Both the position numbers and the translations under genes were made by a program. From positions 1 through 43,780 of the forward strand of contig NZ_JAMXAX010000034.1 of NCBI RefSeq assembly GCF_023913775.1: a DNA stretch of 43,780 bases. The letters are read 5' to 3'. Positions 1 to 8,438 of the stretch are shown here, one piece after another. Every line of letters begins with the position of its first letter. Position 1 is the stretch's first letter. The notes under the pieces were generated by a model. It saw nothing but the letters and a program-made list of their open reading frames with translations, was not told where the DNA came from and did not search any database. Origin of the DNA: Acidovorax facilis (lineage in GTDB: Bacteria > Pseudomonadota > Gammaproteobacteria > Burkholderiales > Burkholderiaceae_C).

Positions 1-4
1 CTCC

Positions 5-247
5 ATGCCCAAGGCCCCCGAAACCCCCGCTCCTCCCGCCGAACCTGCCAGCTACGAGGCGGCCCTGGAAGAGCTGGAGCAACTCGTGGCCCGCATCGAG
101 TCGGGCCAGTTGCCGCTGGACCAGATGCTGGCCGGCTACCAGCGCGGCGCCACGTTGCTGGCGTTTTGCCGCCAGCGGCTCGAAGCCGTGCAGGACCAGA
201 TCAAGGTGCTGGATGAAGGGCAACTGCAACCATGGAACCAGGAATGA
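5..247 (+). CDS. xseB: Exodeoxyribonuclease VII small subunit
   Basis: This 80-residue protein is the small subunit of exonuclease VII. Several small chains bind each XseA catalytic chain and regulate degradation of single-stranded DNA in the cytoplasm. After a proline-rich leader of about 15 residues, the sequence has the family pattern [19 protein letters not shown], then [13 protein letters not shown], and a helical tail ending in IKVLDE. The length is normal for the family. Its stop overlaps the ispA start (ATGA at 244-247), so the two are probably translationally coupled. The xseB-ispA-dxs order is common in beta- and gammaproteobacteria. This is chromosomal host DNA; identification is firm. 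Confidence 0.95.
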   Translation: MPKAPETPAPPAEPASYEAALEELEQLVARIESGQLPLDQMLAGYQRGATLLAFCRQRLEAVQDQIKVLDEGQLQPWNQE

Positions 248-1209
248 GCGCGGTGCCAATGAATTTCGAGAGCCAGCCGCTGGACATGAACCTCTGGAGC
301 CAGAACCACCTGGCCCGGGTGGAGCAGGCCCTGTCGCAATGGGTGGGCGATGGCGCACCCGCCGGGCTGGGCGACGCCATGCGCTATGCCGTGCTCGATG
401 GTGGCAAGCGGCTGCGGCCCCTGCTGGTGCTGGCGGCCTATGAGGCGGTCTGCAGCGGCGCACCGGCCTCTGCGGTGGTTGACGATGCCGCGCTGCGCGC
501 TGGCCTGGACGAGGCGGCCCTGCGGGCCGCGTGCGCGGTGGAACTCATTCACGCCTACTCGCTGGTGCACGACGACATGCCCTGCATGGACAACGACGTG
601 CTGCGCCGTGGCAAGCCCACCGTGCATGTGCAGTTTGGCGAGGCCCAGGCGCTGCTGGCGGGCGATGCCTTGCAGGCCTTTGCATTTGAGCTGCTCACGC
701 CCGACAACACCCTCATCCCCGCCGCCACGCAGGCCACGCTGTGCAGGCTGCTGGCGCGGGCCGCCGGCTCGGCCGGCATGGCGGGCGGGCAGGCCATCGA
801 CCTGGCCAGCGTGGGTGTGGCGTTGACCGAAGACCAGTTGCGCCAGATGCACCGGCTCAAGACCGGCGCGCTGCTGCAGGGCAGTGTGCTCATGGGGGCG
901 GCGTGCGGCCACGCCGTGGGCGAGGCCTACCAGGCGCTGTCCGACTACGGGGCCGCCATGGGTCTTGCGTTCCAGGTGGTGGATGACATCCTTGACGTGG
1001 TGGCCGATTCCGCCACGCTGGGCAAGACGGCCGGCAAGGACGCTGCGGCCGACAAGCCCACCTATGTGTCTTTGCTGGGGCTTGCGCGGGCGCAGGCCTA
1101 TGCCCAGGAGCTGCTGGCCGAGGCCCATGCGGCCCTGGCCCGCAGTGGCCTGCCCGATACCCGCGCGCTGGCGGCCCTGGCGGACATGGTGGTGCGCCGC
1201 TCGCACTGA
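244..1209 (+). CDS. ispA: Polyprenyl synthetase, farnesyl diphosphate synthase type
   Basis: This enzyme condenses isopentenyl diphosphate with dimethylallyl and geranyl diphosphate to make farnesyl diphosphate, feeding quinone and cell-wall carrier lipid synthesis. The first aspartate-rich motif is visible in [12 protein letters not shown] and the second in [10 protein letters not shown]. The substrate-binding stretch GGKRLRPLL precedes the first motif, and KTGALLQGS and GKTAGKD follow the family pattern. I chose the ATG at 244 because it overlaps the xseB stop as ATGA; an ATG at 232 in the same frame and another at 271 are alternatives. The length of about 321 residues is slightly longer than the E. 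coli enzyme. It is followed by dxs, which supplies the same pathway. Confidence 0.95.
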   Translation: MSAVPMNFESQPLDMNLWSQNHLARVEQALSQWVGDGAPAGLGDAMRYAVLDGGKRLRPLLVLAAYEAVCSGAPASAVVDDAALRAGLDEAALRAACAVELIHAYSLVHDDMPCMDNDVLRRGKPTVHVQFGEAQALLAGDALQAFAFELLTPDNTLIPAATQATLCRLLARAAGSAGMAGGQAIDLASVGVALTEDQLRQMHRLKTGALLQGSVLMGAACGHAVGEAYQALSDYGAAMGLAFQVVDDILDVVADSATLGKTAGKDAAADKPTYVSLLGLARAQAYAQELLAEAHAALARSGLPDTRALAALADMVVRRSH

Positions 1210-1278
1210 GCCTGGCCCGATGATCCGTGCTGCACCCTGTTCATGCCCGTTGCAGTGAAATCAATGCCAAATTGGCCT

Positions 1279-1303
1279 CCAGCGCTTTCCTGTAAAGCGC
1301 TGG
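1279..1303. repeat. Intergenic palindrome, Comamonadaceae-type
   Basis: A perfect 10-bp inverted repeat, CCAGCGCTTT and AAAGCGCTGG, is separated by five bases. It is preceded by an AATTGGCCT stretch and followed by CAGCTATGAAAAAAAT. From memory this whole arrangement resembles a palindrome scattered between genes in Acidovorax and related Comamonadaceae. The A-rich tail does not give a T-run on the plus strand, so it is a poor intrinsic terminator for ispA. Confidence 0.6.
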
Positions 1304-1324
1304 CAGCTATGAAAAAAATAGTAA

Positions 1325-3229
1325 ATGTCCACGATGTCCTTTCCCCTGCTGCAGACCATCAATGACCCGGCCGACCTGCGCCAGCTTTCGCGCGCAGATC
1401 TCAAGGCCCTGGCGACCGAGTTGCGCGGGTTCGTGATCGAAAGTGTTGCGCGCACGGGTGGGCACCTCAGCTCCAACCTGGGCACGGTGGAACTGACGAT
1501 CGCGCTGCACCATGTCTTCAACACCCCTGAAGACCGCCTGGTGTGGGACGTGGGCCACCAGACCTATCCGCACAAGATCCTGACCGGCCGCCGCGACCGA
1601 ATGCACACGCTGCGCCAGTTGGGCGGCATCTCGGGCTTTCCGCAGCGGGCCGAGAGCATTTACGACACCTTTGGCACGGCGCATTCGAGCACCAGCATCT
1701 CGGCCGCGCTGGGCATGGCGCTGGCCGCCAAGCGCAAGGGCGAAAACCGCCACGCCGTGGCGATCATCGGCGATGGCGCCATGAGTGCGGGCATGGCCTT
1801 CGAGGCGCTGAACAACGGCGGTGTGGCCGATGCCAACCTGCTCGTGGTGCTGAACGACAACGACATGAGCATCAGCCCGCCCGTGGGCGCGCTCAATCGC
1901 TACCTCGCTCAGCTCATGAGCGGGCAGTTCTACGCGGCTGCCAAGAACGTGGGCAAGACCGTGCTGCGCCCCGTGCCGCCCCTGCTGGAGCTGGCCAAGC
2001 GCTTCGAGCAGCAGGCCAAGGGCATGGTGGTGCCTGCCACGTTGTTCGAGAAGTTCGGCTTCAACTACATCGGCCCCATCGATGGGCACGACCTCGACTC
2101 GCTGATCCCCACGCTGGAGAACATCAAGGGCCTCAAAGGCCCGCAGTTCCTGCACGTGGTCACCAAAAAAGGCCAGGGCTACAAGCTGGCCGAGGCCGAC
2201 CCCGTGGCCTACCATGGCCCCGGCAAGTTCGACCCCTCCGTGGGCCTCACCAAGCCCGCCACGCCGCCCAAGCAGACGTTCACGCAGGTGTTTGGTCAGT
2301 GGCTGTGCGACATGGCCGCACACGACTCTCGCCTGGTGGGCATCACGCCCGCCATGCGCGAGGGCTCGGGCATGGTGGAGTTTGAAAAACGTTTCCCGGA
2401 CCGCTACTACGACGTGGGCATTGCCGAGCAGCATGCCGTAACCTTTGCCGCCGGCATGGCCTGCGAAGGCGTCAAGCCGGTGGTGGCGATTTACTCCACC
2501 TTCTTGCAGCGCGGTTATGACCAGCTGATCCACGACGTGGCCCTGCAAAACCTGCCCGTGGTGTTTGCGCTGGACCGCGCGGGCCTGGTAGGCGCCGACG
2601 GTGCCACGCATGCAGGCGCGTACGACATCCCGTTTGTGCGCTGTATTCCCAACATGAGCATGGCCTGCCCGGCTGACGAGCGCGAATGCCGCCAACTGCT
2701 CAGCAGCGCCTTCGAGCAGGACCACCCCGTGGCCGTGCGTTACCCGCGTGGCAGCGGGGCCGGTGTGGCGCCGCTGGCGGCGTTGGATGGCCTGCCTTTT
2801 GGCAAAGGCGAGATCCGTCGCGAGCGCCAGGGCACCGATGCCAAGGCGCCGCGCATTGCGATCCTGTCGTTTGGCACGTTGCTGTACCCCGCGCTGGAAG
2901 CGGCCGAGGCTCTGGACGCCACGGTGGTCAACATGCGCTGGGCCAAACCCATCGACGAGGGCTTGTTGCGCGAGGTGGCCGAGCGCCACGATGCGCTGGT
3001 CACGCTGGAAGAAGGCGCGATCATGGGCGGTGCGGGCAGCGCCGTGACCGAAGCGCTCCACAGCATGGGCATCGTGCGGCCCGTGCTGCAGCTGGGCCTG
3101 CCGGACGTGTTCATCGAACATGGCGACCCGGCCAAGCTGCTTGCGTTGCAGGGGCTCGATGCCGAGGGAATCCGCCTTGCGATCGAGCGGCGGTTTTTGC
3201 CCGCGCTGCAGTCTGTGCGGGCTGCCTGA
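1325..3229 (+). CDS. dxs: 1-deoxy-D-xylulose-5-phosphate synthase
   Basis: This thiamine-diphosphate enzyme condenses pyruvate and glyceraldehyde 3-phosphate into DXP, the entry step of the MEP isoprenoid pathway. The 634-residue length is typical. Visible family signatures include [12 protein letters not shown] near the N terminus, [16 protein letters not shown], the cofactor-binding [16 protein letters not shown], and [13 protein letters not shown]. The second domain has the catalytic glutamate in [15 protein letters not shown], and [15 protein letters not shown]. The C-terminal domain is a transketolase-like fold with [13 protein letters not shown]. The start at 1325 has no obvious Shine-Dalgarno site, and an ATG nine bases downstream is an alternative. 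It lies 115 bp after ispA in the same direction, so the two isoprenoid genes may share a transcript. Confidence 0.97.
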   Translation: MSTMSFPLLQTINDPADLRQLSRADLKALATELRGFVIESVARTGGHLSSNLGTVELTIALHHVFNTPEDRLVWDVGHQTYPHKILTGRRDRMHTLRQLGGISGFPQRAESIYDTFGTAHSSTSISAALGMALAAKRKGENRHAVAIIGDGAMSAGMAFEALNNGGVADANLLVVLNDNDMSISPPVGALNRYLAQLMSGQFYAAAKNVGKTVLRPVPPLLELAKRFEQQAKGMVVPATLFEKFGFNYIGPIDGHDLDSLIPTLENIKGLKGPQFLHVVTKKGQGYKLAEADPVAYHGPGKFDPSVGLTKPATPPKQTFTQVFGQWLCDMAAHDSRLVGITPAMREGSGMVEFEKRFPDRYYDVGIAEQHAVTFAAGMACEGVKPVVAIYSTFLQRGYDQLIHDVALQNLPVVFALDRAGLVGADGATHAGAYDIPFVRCIPNMSMACPADERECRQLLSSAFEQDHPVAVRYPRGSGAGVAPLAALDGLPFGKGEIRRERQGTDAKAPRIAILSFGTLLYPALEAAEALDATVVNMRWAKPIDEGLLREVAERHDALVTLEEGAIMGGAGSAVTEALHSMGIVRPVLQLGLPDVFIEHGDPAKLLALQGLDAEGIRLAIERRFLPALQSVRAA

Positions 3230-3346
3230 TCTGCCAAGGTGGTCTGCCGCAGTCCCGTTTTGCAGCGGGGTGCGTGCGGCTGTCCCCAAGATGCTTGCAG
3301 AAGCCTGAAGCCATGTGCAAGGGCCGGGATTTTCGCGGGAAAACCC

Positions 3347-3377
3347 GCAAAAGTCTGAGGGGGCATGTTTCTACAAT
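3347..3377 (+). promoter_or_regulatory. Candidate promoter of the TRAP receptor gene
   Basis: A good -10 hexamer TACAAT lies at 3372-3377 in the gap between dxs and the TRAP receptor gene. The -35 region about 18 bases upstream (CAAAAG) is weak. The placement leaves a 5' leader of roughly 80 bases. A GC-rich hairpin (GCGGG/CCCGC around 3335-3348) overlaps the -35 area. Confidence 0.4.
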
Positions 3378-3461
3378 GAACCCGGCTCAAACAAGTCCTT
3401 GACGGCGCCGTGCACAACGCGTGCGCCCAAGTTTCGCAATCACTATATCGGAGAGAACCTC

Positions 3462-4544
3462 ATGGATCGTCGTTCAATCATCAAGCAGGCTGGCATCGCT
3501 GGCGTGCTGGCTGCAGGCGTTGCGCCTGCCGTCCACGCCCAGGCTGCCATTCGTTGGCGTCTGGCTTCCAGCTTCCCCAAGTCGCTGGACACCATCTATG
3601 GCGGCGCTGATGTGTTCTCCAAGGCCGTCAAGGCCATGTCGGGTGGCAAGTTTGAAATCTCCGTGCACGCTGGTGGCGAGCTGATGCCCCCCTTTGGCGT
3701 GATGGACGGCGTGCAGCAGGGCACCGTGGAGATGTGCCACACCGTGCCTTACTACTTCTACGGTAAGAACCCTGCCTTCGCGCTGGGTTCGGCAGTGCCC
3801 TTCGGCTTCAATGCCCGCCAGATGAATGCCTGGATGCTGCATGGCAATGGCCGCAAGCTGATGAACGAGTTCTACGCGAACTACAACGCCATCAGCTTCG
3901 CCGGCGGCAACACCGGCACCCAGATGGGTGGCTGGTTCCGCAAGGAAATCAAGTCGCCCGCCGACTTTAAGGGCATGAAGATGCGCCTGGGCGGCGGCCT
4001 GATTGGCGAGGTGATGCAAAAGCTGGGCGCTGTGCCCCAGAGCATCCCTGGCGGCGAAATCTACCAGGCCCTCGAAAAGGGCACGCTGGACGCTGCTGAA
4101 TGGGTGGGTCCGTACGACGACCAGAAGCTGGGCTTCAACAAGGTGGCTCCGTTCTACTACTACCCCGGCTGGTGGGAAGGTGGCCCGGAAGTGGACTTCT
4201 TCGTCAACCAGAAGGCCTTCGACGGCCTGTCTGCCGAGAACAAGGCCATCATCGAAGCCGCAACCAACGTGGCCCACATCGACATGCTGGCCAAGTACGA
4301 CGCGCTGAACCCGACGGCCCTCAAGCAACTGGTGGCTGCCAAGACCAAGGTGCTGCCGTTCTCGCAAGCCGTGATGGACGCTTCGTTCAAGGCCTCCATG
4401 GAAGTCTTCGCCGCCAACGACGCGAAGAGCCCCGAGTGGAAGAAGATCTACGCCGACATGCGCGCATTCCAGCGCGACCAGGTGCTCTGGTTCCGCTTTG
4501 CCGAAGCCCGCTACGACTCGTTCATGTCTTCGCAGAAGCTCTGA
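3462..4544 (+). CDS. TRAP transporter substrate-binding protein (DctP/TakP family)
   Basis: This 360-residue protein is a periplasmic receptor of a tripartite ATP-independent (TRAP) transporter, the type that captures carboxylates or 2-oxoacids and hands them to a membrane permease. The N terminus MDRRSIIKQAG, then a hydrophobic stretch and AVHAQA, looks like a twin-arginine-type export signal cleaved near residue 27. The mature start IRWRLASSFPKSLDTIYGG and later EIYQALEKGTLDAAEWVGPYDD follow the TRAP receptor pattern with ligand contacts around that segment. The ATG at 3462 has a good ribosome site (GGAGAG). No small or large permease gene follows; instead a terminator and then the ICE begin, so the receptor is an orphan here or was separated from its partners. 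The ligand is not determinable from the sequence. Confidence 0.9.
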   Translation: MDRRSIIKQAGIAGVLAAGVAPAVHAQAAIRWRLASSFPKSLDTIYGGADVFSKAVKAMSGGKFEISVHAGGELMPPFGVMDGVQQGTVEMCHTVPYYFYGKNPAFALGSAVPFGFNARQMNAWMLHGNGRKLMNEFYANYNAISFAGGNTGTQMGGWFRKEIKSPADFKGMKMRLGGGLIGEVMQKLGAVPQSIPGGEIYQALEKGTLDAAEWVGPYDDQKLGFNKVAPFYYYPGWWEGGPEVDFFVNQKAFDGLSAENKAIIEAATNVAHIDMLAKYDALNPTALKQLVAAKTKVLPFSQAVMDASFKASMEVFAANDAKSPEWKKIYADMRAFQRDQVLWFRFAEARYDSFMSSQKL

Positions 4545-4557
4545 TCCCGAGTGGCTC

Positions 4558-4585
4558 TGGAATGGCGGCGCAAGCTGCCATTCCA
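4558..4585. repeat. Perfect 9-bp inverted repeat after the TRAP receptor gene
   Basis: TGGAATGGC at 4558-4566 pairs with GCCATTCCA at 4577-4585 across a 10-base spacer. It starts about 13 bases after the stop codon and stands just before the stronger terminator hairpin. It has no T-run of its own and may protect the 3' end of the mRNA. Confidence 0.5.
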
Positions 4586-4594
4586 AGGTCTGCA

Positions 4595-4625
4595 AAACCC
4601 GTCCTCTTTTGGGCGGGTTTTTTTT
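4595..4625 (+). terminator. Intrinsic terminator of the TRAP receptor gene
   Basis: AAACCCG at 4595-4601 pairs with CGGGTTT at 4614-4620, extended by a T-G wobble and two C-G pairs over a 6-base loop. The stem runs straight into eight T residues at 4618-4625. This is a textbook rho-independent terminator. The candidate ICE attachment site lies inside the T-run. Confidence 0.85.
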
Positions 4626-4628
4626 CGT
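4621..4628. other. Candidate ICE attachment site (element end)
   Basis: TTTTTCGT occurs where chromosomal genes give way to the ICE, inside the T-run of the TRAP receptor terminator. Established knowledge is that Tn4371-family ICEs integrate at the 8-base TTTTTCAT; this copy has one transition. The first ICE gene begins about 580 bp to the right, and in this family the trb end is the end opposite the integrase. Only one end is in view, so the matching repeat cannot be checked. Confidence 0.5.
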
Positions 4629-5208
4629 CCCGGTGTTCTGCGAGGCGGCGCCTTGCTGCGGCCATGCGGCCCCCTTCAACCGCAGGAACGTGGGCAAGGT
4701 CCCAAGCCACAGCCGGCGGCTTGACTCTCGATGCCTTGGAGCGCGCGGCCGTTGCCCGTGTACCGCTGAAGCCTTTCGATTCGTGAAGGGCTTCCTTGTG
4801 GCTGCTCGCCGCTAAGAAAGAGGGTGGCAGGAGATCAAGGGGCTCATCTGCTTGCGCGATGCGCCAAAGTCGATGCCCCACCGCTACCTCCATGATCCAT
4901 GGCGCACGGCCCCCCTGCGTCTGCTCCATAAAAAATGTCCGCTGTCAAGTCTTTGGTGCGGACCTGCAGTGGTGCGAAAGGTCTTATGGGGCAATGGGTT
5001 AGGCCAGATTCGCCCTGTTGCGTACTCTCGCCGCTTTTGGAGCTAGGTGCCGCATAGGCGCTTCGCGGTGGTGAGCGCAGGGGCATCGCAGCGGGCAAGG
5101 TCGCATTGCCATCATAGCCTCGGCTTGTCGCCGCCCAGCTCCCAAAGCGAAGCGCAGTCCGTGGGCTGCGCTTTCGTTGGTGGCGCGATGACAAGGGTAT
5201 CCGCGTCG
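4629..5208. other. ICE end, no convincing gene
   Basis: This stretch of about 580 bp lies between the candidate attachment site and the last trb-operon gene. Open frames exist on both strands but none shows a recognisable family, a good ribosome site or conserved composition. The only clear structure is a hairpin near 5150. It probably represents the non-coding terminus of the element. Confidence 0.5.
5150..5173 (-). terminator. Hairpin downstream of the trb operon
   Basis: AAGCGCAG at 5150-5157 pairs perfectly with CTGCGCTT at 5166-5173 across an 8-base loop, about 35 bp beyond the stop of the last trb-operon gene. On the minus strand only a short T triplet follows, so it is a weak intrinsic terminator candidate. 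Confidence 0.35.
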
Positions 5209-5460
5209 TCAGGGCTGTTTCGGTTTCGGTGGTGAGGCCCTGGTCATCGCTCCCTTCCGGAATCCCCGATCCCCCGCCATGAACGCTTCCAGCATATGCG
5301 GAATCAGCGTCGCCGCATCCACAGCCTCGCCATACGCTTGTGCGTGAAGCGCAGCGTACTGGTCGAGGTCGGCTTTCAAGCTGACCGGGCATGCAAAGGT
5401 CAGCTTGGTGGATTCAAGTTTCGGCAGCGGCCCGAGGCGGAGTTTTTTTGTCGTACTCAT
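5209..5460 (-). CDS. DUF2274 family protein
   Basis: This 83-residue protein carries MSTTKKLRLGPLPK followed by TKLTFACPVSLKADLDQYAALHAQAYGE, the pattern of DUF2274, a small family found directly after trbI in Tn4371-type elements. The central segment resembles a ribbon-helix-helix strand and helix, which would suggest DNA binding, but the family function is not established. The start overlaps the trbI stop (ATGA at 5457-5460), so it is the last gene of the mating-pair-formation operon. The tail is basic and proline rich. The role is unknown; position suggests a regulator or accessory of the conjugation genes. Confidence 0.85.
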   Translation of the reverse strand: MSTTKKLRLGPLPKLESTKLTFACPVSLKADLDQYAALHAQAYGEAVDAATLIPHMLEAFMAGDRGFRKGAMTRASPPKPKQP

Positions 5461-6716
5461 CGCGTAGTTCCCCTCAGGTAGAACATGGGCTGGTAAGGAC
5501 GGAGCCGTAAGTCGCGGTTGGCGACGATCCGCACCGACAACCCCGGCCGCGCCGTCAGCGTCGGCTGGACGTTCATGTTGCGCCGAGTCATCTCCTGCCC
5601 GACCTGATTGATGCTGTCCTGGGCACTGTCGCGCCCGGCGATGATGATGCGGTTGCCGTCCTGCCGGTTCTCCGGCGCGGCCAGTTCGGCCCCCACGCCC
5701 AACAGCGTGGTCAATGCCGCCCCGGCCAGGATGCGGCCCCAGTGCCGGTCTACCTCGTCCTCCACACCGGCATAGCCGGCGGGATCGGTGCCCACGAGGT
5801 TGTCGAGCGTCAGCGAAGACGTGTCCGGCAGGATGATCCGGTGCCACACCATTTGCACCCGGCTCTGGCCATAGCTCACCTGGCTGTTGTAGCGGCCCAG
5901 GATGCGCGAGCCCTGCGGGATCAGCAGGAATTTTCCAGTGGCCGTGTCATAGACCGGTTCCGTTACCGTGGCGATCACGTCGCCCGGCAGATCGGACTTG
6001 ATGCCCGTCACCAGCGCCGCCGCAATCACCGTCCCGGCCATGACCTGGTACGGCGAGGCCGACATTTGCAGATTCCCGGAATTACGGGTTTCCGTAGAAC
6101 CGCCTTTCAGGAACGCCTCCTTCTGCTCCTGGCGGTTCTGCACCGTGGTCGGGTCGGCTGGCTGGGCCCCGGTCGAGGCTGGCCCGGCGGCCAGCGGGTC
6201 AAAGGCCGCCATGGCGCTGGGTGCACCGGGTGCCGCTTGCGGGATAGCACCAGCGGCTTGTCCCGGCTTGCCCGAGCGGAAGAACACCGACGACGCCGCT
6301 GCCGCTTCCGCCTCCTTGCGCAAGGCATCCTCGGGATCATGGCCCGGCGGCGCATAGGTGGGCGCCATCGGCTGCTGCGAGGCCACGATGGCCGGGCCGA
6401 GATCGCCCGGCAGCGGCGGCCCCAGTTCGGGCACCTTGGGCAGCTTGGAGTAGTCCGAAGGCAACCCATCCAGCCCCTCGGACTTCGACACGCGATCGAC
6501 GTTGTACAGCTCGCTCTGCCCACCGCCGCGCCGGTGCGGCTGCAGCGACCAGATCGTGGCGCCGAGCACGGCGACCGACAGGCCGCCAGTGAGGATGGTC
6601 AAGGTGCGCCGGTTCAGGCGCGTGACCGGGCGCGGCTGCGCGCGCAGCGCCACAGCATCGGGCGCCACCTTGCCCGCCTGCTGCGTGGCGAGGTCGGGAG
6701 TGTCATCCTGGCCCAT
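5457..6716 (-). CDS. trbI: Conjugal transfer protein TrbI (VirB10-like)
   Basis: TrbI is the VirB10-type protein that spans the periplasm and links the inner-membrane part of the type IV secretion channel to the outer-membrane core. The 419-residue protein has a short cytoplasmic N terminus, one membrane segment at about residues 38-57 (TLTILTGGLSVAVLGATIWS), and a proline/alanine-rich periplasmic linker. The C-terminal VirB10 domain includes GDVIATVTEPVYDTATGKFL and PQGSRILGRYNSQVSYGQ. The motif LPDTSSLTLDN and the hydrophobic antenna region near GRILAGAALTTLLGVGAELA follow. It starts one base after the trbG stop and its own stop overlaps the DUF2274 start. Confidence 0.95.
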   Translation of the reverse strand: MGQDDTPDLATQQAGKVAPDAVALRAQPRPVTRLNRRTLTILTGGLSVAVLGATIWSLQPHRRGGGQSELYNVDRVSKSEGLDGLPSDYSKLPKVPELGPPLPGDLGPAIVASQQPMAPTYAPPGHDPEDALRKEAEAAAASSVFFRSGKPGQAAGAIPQAAPGAPSAMAAFDPLAAGPASTGAQPADPTTVQNRQEQKEAFLKGGSTETRNSGNLQMSASPYQVMAGTVIAAALVTGIKSDLPGDVIATVTEPVYDTATGKFLLIPQGSRILGRYNSQVSYGQSRVQMVWHRIILPDTSSLTLDNLVGTDPAGYAGVEDEVDRHWGRILAGAALTTLLGVGAELAAPENRQDGNRIIIAGRDSAQDSINQVGQEMTRRNMNVQPTLTARPGLSVRIVANRDLRLRPYQPMFYLRGTTR

Positions 6717-6717
6717 G

Positions 6718-7719
6718 TCAATTCCTCCCTACGCCATCCGTGCGCTCAATCCGCACCACGTCGCCCTTGTCCCCGCCCAGCCGCAACTCGGCCGCACCAA
6801 ACAGCCGATCCACGATGTAGTACGGCGATCGGAAGCGGTAGTTCACCAGTTGCCCGTCGCCCTGCGCGCCGATCACAAACAGCGGCGGCAGCTCGCCATG
6901 GGCAATACCTGGCGGGAACTGGATGTAGACCTTCTCGCCGTCATCGAAAGCGCGCAGCGGCTTCCACGGCGGATTGCTGCCGCTGACCGCATAGCGGAAG
7001 CGGATCTTCTCCAGCGACAGGCCGCTATCGACCGGCGCAGCCGCACCGGCCGCCTGCGCCTGGCGCTGCAAGGCCAGCATCTTGTCCTTGGGATACTCCC
7101 AGGACACCGACGCCATCCATGTCTTCTCGGTCGCGGTCAGCTCTAGCAGGTAGGTACGTCGGCTGGTCGTGATGACCAGATTCGTCTTCAACCCCGAGCG
7201 GATCGGCTTGACCATCACATTGACGCGCAAGTCCGCGCCGGAACCGCTGGACGTATCGCCCACGATCCAGCGAACGGTATCGCCCGCAGCCACCGTCACC
7301 AGTTCTTCGCCGGGTTGCAAGGCAACCACCGTCACGCGGCCCACAGCCGCATAGACCTGGTACAGCGCGCCATCGGTGAAGGGCCAGACCTGGATCGCGT
7401 TCACATAGCCCTCGCGCGTGGGTGCGATGCGCGCCTCGGCATTGGCGCGTGATACGCGCACCTTCTCGTCCGCAGGCTCTTGCGCAAGTTTGGCGTCCCC
7501 CGTGCCGGACAACGGCATCAGTTGCCCCGGCAAAGCCAGCGGCTCGGGTACGCTGACCACCTCCACGGGCTTCGGCGCTTCGGGCAGCGGTTGCGCTTGC
7601 ACCGGTTCATCGAGCGAGATGGACGGCGGCGGCTTGCCCTGCGTGGCGCAGCCCGCAAACAAGACGGTGGATGCCAGCAGGATCACCGGCAAAGCGGGCT
7701 TACGGAAATGTGCATTCAT
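6718..7719 (-). CDS. trbG: Conjugal transfer protein TrbG (VirB9-like)
   Basis: TrbG is the VirB9-type component of the outer-membrane core complex. The N terminus has a lipoprotein signal with a lipobox ending LFAGC at about residue 24, then a proline-rich spacer. The VirB9 region follows, with VYAAVGRVTVVALQPGEELV, GDTVRWIVGD, and a C-terminal part containing RFRYAVSGSNPPWKP and KVYIQFPPGI. I chose the start at 7719 because it overlaps the trbF stop as ATGA; a 13-residue longer form in the same frame lacks support. The gene belongs to the continuous trb operon and is followed one base later by trbI. Confidence 0.94.
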   Translation of the reverse strand: MNAHFRKPALPVILLASTVLFAGCATQGKPPPSISLDEPVQAQPLPEAPKPVEVVSVPEPLALPGQLMPLSGTGDAKLAQEPADEKVRVSRANAEARIAPTREGYVNAIQVWPFTDGALYQVYAAVGRVTVVALQPGEELVTVAAGDTVRWIVGDTSSGSGADLRVNVMVKPIRSGLKTNLVITTSRRTYLLELTATEKTWMASVSWEYPKDKMLALQRQAQAAGAAAPVDSGLSLEKIRFRYAVSGSNPPWKPLRAFDDGEKVYIQFPPGIAHGELPPLFVIGAQGDGQLVNYRFRSPYYIVDRLFGAAELRLGGDKGDVVRIERTDGVGRN

Positions 7720-8420
7720 GGTTTTGCTCCTTCGTTCGCTTCCAACTCGCGGCTCCACGACAGACCATTGACGTAGATGCCCAGGGGGTTTTTGCGCACA
7801 CGCTGCTCGGTGCGCGGGGTTTGCAACACGGTGGAAACCACCGCGTTCCAGCGTTCGGTGCGATCCAGCGCACCATTCACAAAGCGTGTCTCCGTCCAGC
7901 GCACGTTGAAAGACGACTCACTGGCGCGGGTCACGCTGCTGATCTGCACCGTCACCGACTCCTTGCCGATGCGCGCAAACGGGTCATTGGTGCGGGCGTA
8001 CTCGTTCAGCACCACCGCCCCCTTGTCGGTGGTGTAGTCGTAGGCATCCAGCCAGTTCTGCCGCACGACGATGGGGTCGATGGACAGCGAGCGCACCAGG
8101 CCGATGAAGCGGCCGAGGTGGTAGGCGATCTGCGCATCGCTGGGCTTGTAGGGCGTGGCGGCTTCGCCGACGGCCCGAACCTGGCCCGCGTTGTCCACCT
8201 CGATGACGTAGGGCGTGACGATGGACTGGGCCGAGCGCCAGACCAGGCCACCCGCCATCAGCACGGCCAGCGTCAAGCAGCCGAAGGCCATGAAACGCCA
8301 GTTCTTCGCCTGCACGCGGGCCGAGCCAATGCGCTCGTCCCACACCTGGGCGGCCGATTGGTAGGGGGTGGCAGGCTGCGGCGTGTCGGCGTAGCGCACC
8401 TGCGGTCGTTTGAATCGCAT
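7716..8420 (-). CDS. trbF: Conjugal transfer protein TrbF (VirB8-like)
   Basis: TrbF is the VirB8-type inner-membrane scaffold of the conjugation channel. The 234-residue protein has a cytoplasmic N terminus (MRFKRPQVRYADTP), one membrane segment at about residues 42-60, and a periplasmic NTF2-like domain. The domain begins with TPYVIEVDNAGQVRAVGEA and includes HLGRFIGLVRSLSIDP and VRWTETRFVNGALDRTERW. A strong ribosome site (AAGGAGA) precedes the ATG. Its stop overlaps the trbG start. Confidence 0.94.
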   Translation of the reverse strand: MRFKRPQVRYADTPQPATPYQSAAQVWDERIGSARVQAKNWRFMAFGCLTLAVLMAGGLVWRSAQSIVTPYVIEVDNAGQVRAVGEAATPYKPSDAQIAYHLGRFIGLVRSLSIDPIVVRQNWLDAYDYTTDKGAVVLNEYARTNDPFARIGKESVTVQISSVTRASESSFNVRWTETRFVNGALDRTERWNAVVSTVLQTPRTEQRVRKNPLGIYVNGLSWSRELEANEGAKP

Positions 8421-8438
8421 AAGGGTTCTCCTTGAAGT

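Noticed and set aside
136..1206. Long frame antisense to ispA
   Set aside because: Low-complexity His/Gly/Arg composition and no family; ispA on the plus strand has both aspartate-rich motifs.
1307..3289. A 660-codon open frame antisense to dxs
   Set aside because: It is the mirror of dxs in GC-rich DNA, without family resemblance, while the plus strand encodes a complete dxs.
4522..4929. 135-codon minus-strand frame across the candidate attachment site
   Set aside because: It spans the terminator and presumed junction and has no recognisable domain.
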